DNA from: Aggregicoccus sp. 17bor-14
GTDB taxonomy: Bacteria; Myxococcota; Myxococcia; Myxococcales; Myxococcaceae
DNA: 64,000 nt
NCBI RefSeq assembly: GCF_009659535.1
Contig: NZ_VJZZ01000012.1
Location: 1-64,000, forward strand
Direction: 5' to 3'
Part shown: piece after piece, positions 25,222-33,509 of the stretch
How positions within the stretch are numbered: the first letter of the stretch is position 1
How the letters are laid out: every line of letters starts with the position of its first letter
Position numbers and translations under genes: made by a program
The notes under the pieces: model-generated
What the model was told of the DNA's origin: nothing
Seen by the model: the letters and a program-made list of their open reading frames with translations, nothing else
Database searches by the model: none

Positions 25222-26688
25222 ATGCTCTCTCCCGCTCGCTCTCTCCTCGCCCTCTCGCTCGCCGCGCTCGCGTCGGGCTGCGCCATCGCGCCCCGCAACG
25301 ACTGTCCCCAGCTCAAGGGCCCTGCCTGGCAGGAGCTGCGCAGCGAGCACTTCCAGCTGCGCACGGACCTGGACCCGAAGGACGCGCAGGCGGCGCTGGT
25401 GCGCTTCGAGCAGTTCCGCAGCGCGCTGCTCAACGCCTGGGGCGCGGGCTACCGGCCGCCCGGCGTGGTGGACGTGGTCGTGTTCGCGAAGCCCTCGGAG
25501 CTGGAGGCCATCTACGGGCGGGACGAGCACGGCCAGGTCATCTGGGGCTCGGGCTCGCACACCGGCACCGGCCTGCGCATGGTGCTCAGCGGCAAGGGCG
25601 GCAGCATCCTGGGCGGCACCGGCTACAAGGACGTGGCCCCCATGTACCTGATGGCCTGGGAGCTCACCCGCCAGGCCATGCCCTCCGCCCCCACCTGGGT
25701 GCGCGAGGGCTTCGCCACCTACCTCGAGACGGCGAACATCGACGACACCGAGACGAAGACCATTCTCGGCAAGCCCTACCGCAACAAGCTCTACTACCTG
25801 GCCCAGCACAGCCGCCTCACGCTCGAGCAGCTCTGGGACTACGAGAAGTACCCGGACGAGCAGGCCGAGGCCTCCGCGTGGCTGTGGACGCACTACCTGC
25901 TCGCCGCCCACGGCGACCGCTTCGCGGACTTCCAGGCGCGCCTCACGCGCGGCGAGCCCGCGCGCCCCGCGTTCCAGAAGGCCTTCGCGGGGGTGGACTG
26001 GGACCGCGAGCAGCTGGAGATCCACGCCTACCTGCGCGAGCAGCACTTCCGCGTGTACCAGTACGCCCTCGCCACGCCGGCCGTGACGCCGCAGGTGCGC
26101 GTGCTGGAGGACGGCGAGGTGCACGCGCTCAAGGCCGAGCTCTGGGAGGGCGGCCGGCGCAGCGAGGCGCAGAAGAAGGCGGAGGTCGCGGAGCAGCTGC
26201 GCCAGGCGCAGGCGCACGACCCTGCGGGCGTGGGCACCCGCCTCATGCTCGCCCAGCGGCTCACCGGCGCGGACGAGCGCCTGGTGGCCGCGCGCCAGCT
26301 CGCCCACGACTTCCCGCAGAGCCTGGCCGCCTGGAAGTTCCTCGACGCGGAGCTGCCCCACGGCGACGCCACCCGCGAGGAGCGCGGCGAGGCGCTCACC
26401 CGCGCGCTCGCGCTCGCCCCCTCGGACCCCGAGGTGCTCAACGCCTACGCGTGGCACTTCGCCTGGGGCGAGACCGCCCAGCGCGCCTACGAGGCCGCCC
26501 GCCAGGCGCGCCTGATGATGCCCTACAGCGCCAACACCCTGGACACCTACGCCCTGGCGGCCGCGGCCGTGGGCCGCTGCAACGAGGCGCTCAGCGTGCA
26601 GCGGGTGGCGGTGTCGCTCGTGGACTCGGCCGGCCCGGAGATGCTCAAGCGGCTGCGGCGCTACGAGGGCGGCTGCAAGGAGCACTGA
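25222..26688 (+). CDS. Lipoprotein with an inactive gluzincin-like domain and TPR-like C-terminus
   Basis: 488 residues. Signal peptide with lipobox LASGC (Cys about 20). A DUF1570/peptidase-MA-like region (about 35-260) has the surrounding pattern, hydrophobic helix then PTWVREGFATYLE, but where HExxH should be it reads W146-E-L-T-R150, so both zinc histidines are gone. Residues about 300-485 form TPR-like helical pairs (EVLNAYAWHFAWGETAQRAYEAARQARLMMP). A binding or scaffold role at the membrane is inferred. The end KEH is 37 nt before the DUF1338 gene. Confidence 0.8.
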   Translation: MLSPARSLLALSLAALASGCAIAPRNDCPQLKGPAWQELRSEHFQLRTDLDPKDAQAALVRFEQFRSALLNAWGAGYRPPGVVDVVVFAKPSELEAIYGRDEHGQVIWGSGSHTGTGLRMVLSGKGGSILGGTGYKDVAPMYLMAWELTRQAMPSAPTWVREGFATYLETANIDDTETKTILGKPYRNKLYYLAQHSRLTLEQLWDYEKYPDEQAEASAWLWTHYLLAAHGDRFADFQARLTRGEPARPAFQKAFAGVDWDREQLEIHAYLREQHFRVYQYALATPAVTPQVRVLEDGEVHALKAELWEGGRRSEAQKKAEVAEQLRQAQAHDPAGVGTRLMLAQRLTGADERLVAARQLAHDFPQSLAAWKFLDAELPHGDATREERGEALTRALALAPSDPEVLNAYAWHFAWGETAQRAYEAARQARLMMPYSANTLDTYALAAAAVGRCNEALSVQRVAVSLVDSAGPEMLKRLRRYEGGCKEH

Positions 26689-26725
26689 GCCCCGCGCGGG
26701 GGGCGGGGGCTGGTAGAAGGGCGGC

Positions 26726-27496
26726 ATGAGCGCCTCCCCTGCCACCGCCACCCGCCTCCTCGAGCTGCTCTGGGACCGCTACGCCGCGGAGGTCGCGCCC
26801 GCGCGCACCTTCGCCCAGCTGTCCGGCGGCACCTTCCGCAACGACCACGTCGCCTTCCGCTCGCTCGCGCGGCCCGGCGGCGGCATCGCCCTGTTCCGCC
26901 GCGTCTTCGAGCCCCTGGGCTGGCGCCCCGCCGGCGCCTACGGCTTCCCGGACGCGAAGCTGGACGCCATCTACCTCGCGCACCCCGCGGGGCTGCCGCG
27001 CGTGTTCCTCTCCGAGCTGCGCGCGCACGAGCTCTCGGCCGGCGCGCAGGCGCTGCTCGCGGCGCTCGCGCCGGACCCCGCGCCCCCCGGGGGCCAGGAC
27101 GCCGAGGCGCTCGCCGCGTGGTTCGACGCGCCCCCGCCGCCGCAGGAGGAGGAGGCGCTGCTCGCGCTGGAGAAGGAGAGCCAGTACGGCGCGTGGCTGC
27201 TCGCCTTCGGGCGCAAGGTGAACCACTTCACCGGCGCGGTGGACGACATCGAGGCGTGGGTCGCCCGGATGCGCGCGGCCGGGGTGGGGATGAAGGCGGA
27301 GATCGAGGGCGCCCCCGGCACGGCGCTGCGCCAGACGGCGACCCAGGCGCACCCGCTGCCGGTGCGGCTCGTGGGCGGGGGCAGCCGCCCCTGGCCCTAC
27401 GCGTACTTCGAGATCGCCCAGCGCTCGGCCGGCTTCGACGGCTTCCTCGGGCCGCAGGCGCGCGCCCTCTTCGACATGACGAAGCGCGAGGCGTGA
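26726..27496 (+). CDS. DUF1338 (HglS-like) 2-oxoadipate dioxygenase/decarboxylase family protein
   Basis: 256 residues. DUF1338 metal-ligand blocks are present: NDHVAFRS (His41), VNHFTGAVDDIE (second His) and YAYFEIAQR (Glu), ending in the family signature GFLGPQARALFDMTKREA. Characterised members of this family (P. putida HglS and plant homologues) convert 2-oxoadipate to D-2-hydroxyglutarate in lysine breakdown using Fe(II). The length is shorter than HglS itself, so substrate identity is uncertain. AAGG precedes the ATG. The nearby D-2-hydroxyglutarate-dehydrogenase-like gene makes this activity attractive. Confidence 0.85.
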   Translation: MSASPATATRLLELLWDRYAAEVAPARTFAQLSGGTFRNDHVAFRSLARPGGGIALFRRVFEPLGWRPAGAYGFPDAKLDAIYLAHPAGLPRVFLSELRAHELSAGAQALLAALAPDPAPPGGQDAEALAAWFDAPPPPQEEEALLALEKESQYGAWLLAFGRKVNHFTGAVDDIEAWVARMRAAGVGMKAEIEGAPGTALRQTATQAHPLPVRLVGGGSRPWPYAYFEIAQRSAGFDGFLGPQARALFDMTKREA

Positions 27497-27598
27497 GGAT
27501 TGGAGATGGCTTCGGGCCTAGAACCTCTCGCACTGCTCTTTATAGAAGGCTGCCCGAAGTTGGCAGGGCGCTTGCGCTACGACGCCTCGGCGGAACTC

Positions 27599-28609
27599 TC
27601 AGCGGGCACCGGTGTCCTCACTGCGGCGCTCAAGTTCTGATGACGGCACTATTGACACCGAAGTCCAGCAGTTCTGCTCCGATGCCTCTGTGCGTCGCAG
27701 TGGTGGATTCTTAGTCAGAACGTGCAGGAATGTAATTTCAGGCTCCAGGAGAGCTGCAAGTCCTAGTCCGAGCGCGTGTGGTTTGGGGCCCAGCGGAACA
27801 ATTACGAGGCCTGCGTCTGGACCACCGACGCCGAGCAGGTCGCGAGTAACACCGACGACCTCTGTTACCCCGCCTATCGGAAGTCTAATTAACGCCTCCG
27901 CCCGATTAATGACGCCCCTGTTGCGCCGAATCGCTTCTTCTCCAGCGCCCACATCTGCTCCCGGGTCTGCCACGAGGGCATACGACATATGAGGCTGAAA
28001 AATCTCTTCTAGCGCGCCAGCTTGAGCGCCATCGAATCCAAGGCTAAAGAGATGAAGTTGCCGACCATCTCCAGCCGACAGGCCTTCAAGGCCAGGGATG
28101 GCATAAATCGCGTCGACTTCAGCTACCTGCCACTCCTCGAGAGTTCGGGTCCCGTAGTTGTAACCGAGGACTATATCCGCTCCGACTTCGTATGCGGCAG
28201 CGACTAAGGCCCCGATGTAGAAAGGCTTGGGCATGCACGTGTAGTCAATGAAGACGCGCGGAATCCGCCCGTGAATAGTCTTGATCTTTCGCAGTTCGGC
28301 TGCGAACCATTGAAGGTAGTGTCCGTAGGCAGACGTCGAGAAGGAATGTTTGCGGTCGCGACAAAGACGAACGAGCTCTGCCTCCGTAGAGAGCCGCACG
28401 GGGTCTGCTTGAAGTGAATCCAAGCAAATAACATGGCCGCTCGCCTCGAAGACGGCGTGCAACTTCCTAGGAATCGCCGTTGCACGAGGTTCGAAGCCGG
28501 CCGCAGCGATTGCAAGATCGAACGTTTGTTCACGAAGCTCGTCTTCTTGAACGTCCCTGATTTGGACGATCGTATTACGAGCTGCGCCGACGGCCACGGG
28601 GCCGGTCAT
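27599..28609 (-). CDS. Unrecognised protein of the three-gene island
   Basis: 336 residues, no signal or membrane segment. The N-terminal half has alternating strands and helices: FDLAIAAAGFEPRA, HVICLDSLQADP, and IPRVFIDYTCMPKPFYIGAL, suggesting a Rossmann-like fold. The C-terminal half has HLFSLGFDGAQAGAL and a sharp motif GLVIVPLGPKPHALGLGLA. I do not recognise a family. Its ATG overlaps the stop of the ATPase gene (ATGA), so it is the last gene of a phosphoesterase-ATPase-this operon. In such modules the third protein is often the effector, but that is inference. G+C content and codon use are clearly lower than in the flanking genes. Confidence 0.8.
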   Translation of the reverse strand: MTGPVAVGAARNTIVQIRDVQEDELREQTFDLAIAAAGFEPRATAIPRKLHAVFEASGHVICLDSLQADPVRLSTEAELVRLCRDRKHSFSTSAYGHYLQWFAAELRKIKTIHGRIPRVFIDYTCMPKPFYIGALVAAAYEVGADIVLGYNYGTRTLEEWQVAEVDAIYAIPGLEGLSAGDGRQLHLFSLGFDGAQAGALEEIFQPHMSYALVADPGADVGAGEEAIRRNRGVINRAEALIRLPIGGVTEVVGVTRDLLGVGGPDAGLVIVPLGPKPHALGLGLAALLEPEITFLHVLTKNPPLRRTEASEQNCWTSVSIVPSSELERRSEDTGAR

Positions 28610-30363
28610 TCGTCATCTCCTGATTGAGGAGTTGCTGCCGACGACTCTAGAGAAAGCTGCAGCTGGCCGTCCGCTGGGATGGGTAGCTCTTCGTTGGAGA
28701 GTTCGTTGAAGTCGATTGGCTTACCCTTGCGAAGTACAAGCCAATACCTCGGAGCTAATCCAAACGAAAGCCAATAGTCATGATCCCCGGTCGGATATCC
28801 GCTTCGCGGATCGAACGCCCAGGGGAAGAGGACGCCATACGCAATGGCAGTCTGCACAGCGGAGGCTTCTGTGGCGGTCAGTGATGCCAAATTCAAGGAG
28901 ATCGAACACGAGTCCCTGCGCAGGCGTCTGCCGCTATGAAGGCGCTCCTCAAGCTTCGTGCCCAAGGCATCGACCCAATCCTGAATCCACCGTCCGCAGC
29001 GGGGAAGAGCCACCAATCTATCGAAGGCGCTGTCTGCAACGCTTCGGATTACGCTACTCTGCTGCTCCGGTGATATCGTCGTGGCTCCCTCGGACGCTTC
29101 ATACAGACGGTCAAGTAGCCGGAGTAGGCGTCGGGGATTGCCATCAGAGGCTGCCATTACGTCTGTCCAGCCTGCATATGCAGTGACAGAAGCATTGCCA
29201 GTTGCTGCGCGACGGAGAAGTCGCATTGCCAAAGCTGGGACGTACTGTCTAGCTGAGTCGGCGTTGATTTTTCGCTCAGGGAGGGGAGGAGCTGTTTCGG
29301 AAAGGCTTGGGATTACGTCCTCCCATGTCCTGCCTTTAAACCTCTTCTCTAGGTACGTCGTCGCCCTGTGTCGAATGGAGGTGTCGCCTAGCCATTGGAC
29401 CGGGCTCTTGGGTAGGTCCGTGGCGCCTGCGCCAGCCAATCGCGTTGCGTACAGTCTTAGTGCAAACCGCTTTCCGGCAACGGATTTGGGATCCAAGGAG
29501 AGCGCGACATACTCAAAATCCTCGCCAGGCATTACAGGATTATCTTCTGCCTGAGTCTTCAGAGTTCGATGGCCGTGCGGAAGGCATGCGCCTTTAATGG
29601 CAATTGGTCTGGAGACGTTCCGGAGCACCGTGTTGAAAAGAACCTGTTGCTCTTCACTGAGATTGTCGAGCTCGTCGAAGGCAAAAACCCAGAGCGGCGG
29701 GCGCGGCAAGAAGGCGCTTATGTCGATGTCTGAAATCAGCGAGCCGAACGGTTCGAACAATTCGCTGAGCAATAGCCCAGTCGGCAGGGTTGGAGTTTCT
29801 CCAGGAGCAAATGCTGCTCGCAATGTGACATCTCGCAGCTCCCGCTGCATTGCCTTGCAGTGCTCTATGAAGCCTTTGACTTCTACACCAGTCGGGGGCG
29901 CGACTGTAAAAAAGCGTTCCCATAGGTTCTTGACTAGACGAGCTTCAACGCTAGCGGCGCGTTCTGGGGCATCACATACGAAGTGTGCCAAGCGGCTCAA
30001 TGACTGCGCGAACTGCTGCGCAATTAAGAGGTTGAACCCCTGGATGAAGAGCACGTCTCGTTGTGCAGATGGCAGCCAGCCACGTCGTTGGTACGCTGCA
30101 ACCCACTGTTGTGCAACAGTGACATATGTCCCAACGAGCAGCTCGCCCTCAGGTGAGACAGCACCCTTCAGCGCACTGGGGGATTCCGCGATATTGCGAA
30201 GGATCGTTGATTTGCCCGACCCGCGCGGCCCTTGAAGAATTACATGTCGAGCGTCGTCGAGCTGGAACTGTGTCTCAGGGGGGCAGTAAGTTGAGATGAC
30301 TTCGTCTGGGCGCATCCGCTCGACGCGGCGAAGTCTGAACGGGTTTGGTTTTGAGTGGCGCAT
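28606..30363 (-). CDS. ORC/CDC6-like P-loop ATPase of the island
   Basis: 585 residues. Walker A GPRGSGKST with Lys51, Walker B LWVFAFDELDN with Asp230-Glu231, then an all-helical C-terminal region with SDGNPRRLLRLLDRLYE, a typical AAA lid (sensor 2-like Arg) segment. This resembles the ORC-CDC6-type AAA ATPases found next to varied effectors in prokaryotic defence loci. It begins 4 nt after the phosphoesterase stop, without a Shine-Dalgarno, suggesting translational coupling; a start 16 codons further in (MRPDEV) is possible. It probably uses ATP to sense a target and regulate its partners; the trigger is unknown. Confidence 0.82.
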   Translation of the reverse strand: MRHSKPNPFRLRRVERMRPDEVISTYCPPETQFQLDDARHVILQGPRGSGKSTILRNIAESPSALKGAVSPEGELLVGTYVTVAQQWVAAYQRRGWLPSAQRDVLFIQGFNLLIAQQFAQSLSRLAHFVCDAPERAASVEARLVKNLWERFFTVAPPTGVEVKGFIEHCKAMQRELRDVTLRAAFAPGETPTLPTGLLLSELFEPFGSLISDIDISAFLPRPPLWVFAFDELDNLSEEQQVLFNTVLRNVSRPIAIKGACLPHGHRTLKTQAEDNPVMPGEDFEYVALSLDPKSVAGKRFALRLYATRLAGAGATDLPKSPVQWLGDTSIRHRATTYLEKRFKGRTWEDVIPSLSETAPPLPERKINADSARQYVPALAMRLLRRAATGNASVTAYAGWTDVMAASDGNPRRLLRLLDRLYEASEGATTISPEQQSSVIRSVADSAFDRLVALPRCGRWIQDWVDALGTKLEERLHSGRRLRRDSCSISLNLASLTATEASAVQTAIAYGVLFPWAFDPRSGYPTGDHDYWLSFGLAPRYWLVLRKGKPIDFNELSNEELPIPADGQLQLSLESSAATPQSGDDE

Positions 30364-30367
30364 GCGT

Positions 30368-31579
30368 TTAGGGCAGCGTTGGATAGGCGACCCAGTCGTG
30401 TAGGTCACGGCTGCTCTCGCCAAGGGTTAGTCCTGCACTCCCAAGGTGCTTGCTTGCTGCATGTTTAATTTCGTCCAACGCCACTCCGCGCAAAGCTGTG
30501 AGGCCCGCCAGCGCTTGTCCAATGCGTCCGCCATGTTTTGGGAGCACAGAAACAACCCCAACGACTAGTTGATCCAGTTCTTGCGGAGTGATGATTCTTC
30601 CGAAGCGCTTGAGTGAGGGGAACTCGTCTTCTTGAGTCTTCCACGACCACGCTCCCGAGCTGCCGTAAAGCCGGATGGTTCGTATTTCGCCGTACGCAAT
30701 TCCCCCGTCCCGATTCTCAATGTTAATCAAGTGAGCGCTGCAGTGTATGTCGCCGCCGCCGCGCTCAGTGGGCACGGTTGCGAGCGACCCTGCTCCAAAT
30801 ACATGTGTCATCCAGGTCGACGAGACTGCGACATCGTAGTTTGGGCAGTGGCGGTGGCCGTGGATCACAAGATCGATTTTGTGCTTCCCAAGAAGGTCTG
30901 TCAGCGCTTGTGCGTTCGTTGCAGTTGAGTAATCACGCCATTTCGGCGGGTCCTTCAAGGGGCGCAGATGGTGGTGAAGTGCAACGATCCGATAGTCGGC
31001 GTGCGTGCTTTCGAGAATCGCTTCGAGCATCTCAAGCTGCTTCGGAGCGACATAGCCATGGTGAGGACTTGCGTCATGATCCTCCTCGACAGCGCTATTG
31101 ATTCCCGTGATTAACAGTCCAGCTTGGGGGATCAAAAGGCTGTGAACGAAGTGCGAGCTCTCGCTTGGCTTTAGTTTGTGCGCGCAGCGAGTTTCACCGT
31201 CGAGATTCTCTGTCGCCAACAGGTATGGCGCAAACCGCATCCCCCGAAATCCTGGCGCTTCGGCCCCGTCCAATTTCGAGATGTCCCAAGAAACGTCATG
31301 GTTTCCAGGAACCATGAAGGTCGGAATAGCTTCTCCTCCCCAATGCATTGACAGGCGCGACAAAAAGGCTTCGGCCTGCAGAAACTCAACTGGCGCTGCC
31401 CGCGTTGTCACGTCCCCGGTGAGCGTGATGGCGTCCGGTTTGGGCCACTTCTGGACCGTTGAGAAGAACTGCACGATCAGGGGGTCGTTGTTAATTGACT
31501 CTGGCTTGTTCGGATCTGTTGGCTTCGCCATGCAGAGGCTGCCGAACTGACAGTCAGAGATATGCAGAATGATGGGCAT
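30368..31579 (-). CDS. Calcineurin-like metallophosphoesterase of the island
   Basis: 403 residues. The five metallophosphoesterase motifs are intact: IILHISDCQFG, LTGDVTT, VPGNHDVSW, ALHHHLRP and VIHGHRHCPNYD. About 100 residues after the catalytic domain (from FPSLKRFGRIITPQELDQL) form a helical tail of unknown role. The domain could be a phosphodiesterase or nuclease. It is the first gene of the operon; the ATPase follows after 4 nt. Low G+C shared with the other two genes indicates joint acquisition. Confidence 0.85.
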   Translation of the reverse strand: MPIILHISDCQFGSLCMAKPTDPNKPESINNDPLIVQFFSTVQKWPKPDAITLTGDVTTRAAPVEFLQAEAFLSRLSMHWGGEAIPTFMVPGNHDVSWDISKLDGAEAPGFRGMRFAPYLLATENLDGETRCAHKLKPSESSHFVHSLLIPQAGLLITGINSAVEEDHDASPHHGYVAPKQLEMLEAILESTHADYRIVALHHHLRPLKDPPKWRDYSTATNAQALTDLLGKHKIDLVIHGHRHCPNYDVAVSSTWMTHVFGAGSLATVPTERGGGDIHCSAHLINIENRDGGIAYGEIRTIRLYGSSGAWSWKTQEDEFPSLKRFGRIITPQELDQLVVGVVSVLPKHGGRIGQALAGLTALRGVALDEIKHAASKHLGSAGLTLGESSRDLHDWVAYPTLP

Positions 31580-32141
31580 GCGATCAGTGGTTCGGCGGCC
31601 AAGGGCAACTGACGCAAGACTTCCGCTTGGCTCGAAAACTCATCTCGTTTGGGCGACTTAGAAGGAACTCACCTTGGGTCCACGCGAGAGCCTCGTGAGG
31701 GCAAGTCTTGAGCTTAGTTCGCTAGAGGCTTTGGGGCGAGGCTACATCATAGGCGCGGACATGGCAGCCATTCACTTTAGAAGAGCATTGCCATGTGCCC
31801 GAGGTGATAACGCCGTCCAACGCGGTCTTGGGCCGAGGAAGCTACCAACCAACGGTGGCTAGAGGATCGGCGCCTCAATTTTGAGAGCTGGCTCCGAACT
31901 AGACCAGTGAAGGGTGGCCGCTTTGACACCGAACACAGGTAGAGCCACTCCGGGCAATTCGTCGGTGCGCCTAAACAGAGCCCTGCAGCATCTCGTTGCG
32001 CGCTCAGTACATTCGGGTCGAGCAGACGACTGGGCACCTTGTCTGCCCCCGGTCACGCCCCTGTCACGCCCCCTGCCGCATAAGCCGCCCCACTTTGCGA
32101 CGGGGGGCCGATTTCCCCGCGCTGCAGATGGGGGGAAGCAC
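31580..32141. other. Gene-free right border of the island
   Basis: 562 bp without a supportable gene. The promoter of the island operon should lie within 31580-31680. ACATGGCA (31759-31766) and TGCCATGT (31789-31796) are a perfect 8-bp inverted repeat 22 nt apart in the low-GC part. G+C returns to the genome norm after about 32.0 kb. Short frames here do not resemble proteins and may be remnants. Confidence 0.45.
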
Positions 32142-33494
32142 GTGAACAGGCAGGCATCGAAGTGGGGGGCAGTGCTCGCAGTGGTGTTGTCGGCAGTGGG
32201 CTGTGGCGGGGACGACGCGGGCGGCGGGGACACGGCGAAGGGGACGGAGCACTTCTTCCTGCCCACGGGGGAGCCGGACAACACGACCAACCCCACGGTG
32301 GAGACGGACGCCGCGGGCAACGTGCACATGGTGTATCCGGCGTACGCGGGGGGCGACGCCTACTACGCCACGTGCTCGGGCAACTGCACGGACGAGAAGC
32401 AGGTGAAGGTGGTGACCCTGCCCACGCAGGGCACCGTGGCCAACGCGATGCTCGCGCTGGGGCCGGACGGCAAGCCCCGCGTGCTGCTGAGCACCTTCAG
32501 CCGCGTCTACTACGGCGTGTGCACGGGGGACTGCACGGTGGCCTCCGGCTGGAGCCTCGACGTCATCCTCGAGCACGGCTCGAAGCAGGAGGTGAGCGGC
32601 GAGGCCTTCGCGCTCACCCGCGACGGCCGCCCGCGCTTCCTGCTGCACACCTACCGCGCGTACCTGGGCATCGGGCAGGAGGCGCCGGAGACGTACTTCG
32701 CGCAGTGCGACGCGAACTGCGCGAGCCCCTCGGGCTGGCAGTACGGGCGCATCGCGGAGCAGATCTGGGAGGAGGCGAGCCTGCGGCTGGACGCGCAGGA
32801 CCGGCCGCGCATCGCCACCGTGGCGCGCGTGGGGACGGAGGGCGGCACCGTGCTGATGGGCGCCTACGTGGCGTGTGACGCGGACTGCCTGAAGGAGGCG
32901 AGCTGGAGCCCGGTGGCGCTGCAGAACGCGTACGCGGACCCCTATGTCGCGGAGATCGACGCGGCCGTCTCGCTCGCGCTCACCGGCACCGGGGCGCCGC
33001 GCGTGCTGCTGCTGGCGAAGGACCCGCAGGGCGTGAAGTCGCTCGTCTACGCCGAGTGCGACGCGGCCTGCACCGCGGACAGCAGCTGGCGCGGCGGCTT
33101 CATCAACCAGAGCGACAAGATCGGCGCCGGCCTGGACCTCGCGCTGGACGCGCAGGGGCGCCCGCGCTTCGTGTACACCGCGGATGGCAACATCCTGCTC
33201 GGCCACTGCGACAAGGACTGCGCCGGGGCGAGCGCGGACTGGAAGCTCACCCAGGTCGAGCTCGGCGCGGACATGCCGCCGGACGACATCTTCCTCTACC
33301 CGAACTGCAACGTGGGGGCCTGGTTCCTGCGCCACCCCTCGCTCGCGCTCGGCAAGGACGGGCTGCCGCGCGTGGCCTACCGCGCCGAGGACATCAGCGG
33401 CGGCTGGAGCAACCCGGAGCCCACCCAGCCGGGCTGCCAGGCGGGGGCGGACATGACGCTCGCGCGCTTCGCCCAGCTCTCCTCGCTGGACTGA
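32142..33494 (+). CDS. Lipoprotein with six Cys-x3-Cys repeats, probable beta-propeller
   Basis: 450 residues. Signal peptide with lipobox LSAVGC followed by a Gly/Asp-rich linker. The rest contains regularly spaced repeats, each with a Cys-x3-Cys pair: CSGNC, CTGDC, CDANC, CDADC, CDAAC and CDKDC, interleaved with DGxPRxL-type strands (LGPDGKPRVLLST, LTRDGRPRFLLHT, LDAQGRPRFVYTA). This periodicity suggests a six- or seven-bladed propeller, each blade pinned by a disulfide. Function unknown. GTG at 32142 has GGGGGAAG upstream; the longer frame has no signal peptide at its start. Confidence 0.8.
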   Translation: MNRQASKWGAVLAVVLSAVGCGGDDAGGGDTAKGTEHFFLPTGEPDNTTNPTVETDAAGNVHMVYPAYAGGDAYYATCSGNCTDEKQVKVVTLPTQGTVANAMLALGPDGKPRVLLSTFSRVYYGVCTGDCTVASGWSLDVILEHGSKQEVSGEAFALTRDGRPRFLLHTYRAYLGIGQEAPETYFAQCDANCASPSGWQYGRIAEQIWEEASLRLDAQDRPRIATVARVGTEGGTVLMGAYVACDADCLKEASWSPVALQNAYADPYVAEIDAAVSLALTGTGAPRVLLLAKDPQGVKSLVYAECDAACTADSSWRGGFINQSDKIGAGLDLALDAQGRPRFVYTADGNILLGHCDKDCAGASADWKLTQVELGADMPPDDIFLYPNCNVGAWFLRHPSLALGKDGLPRVAYRAEDISGGWSNPEPTQPGCQAGADMTLARFAQLSSLD

Positions 33495-33509
33495 GTGCAG
33501 CGCAGGGGG

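Larger units (their letters stand above)
27500..31860. other. Low-GC accessory island containing a three-gene operon
   Basis: G+C drops to roughly 50-55% by eye across this stretch, against about 70% on both sides, starting just after the DUF1338 stop and fading out around 31.86 kb. All three genes are on the minus strand and tightly coupled. I see no integrase, transposase, tRNA or clear direct repeats at the edges, so the mode of insertion is unknown. Confidence 0.8.

Noticed and set aside
27500-31860. Retron or CRISPR within the low-GC island
   Set aside because: No reverse transcriptase, no Cas protein and no regularly spaced repeats are present.
31674-32037. Short reading frames at the right border of the island
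   Set aside because: No ribosome-binding sites or recognisable motifs, and overlapping frames on both strands; better treated as non-coding or remnant sequence.
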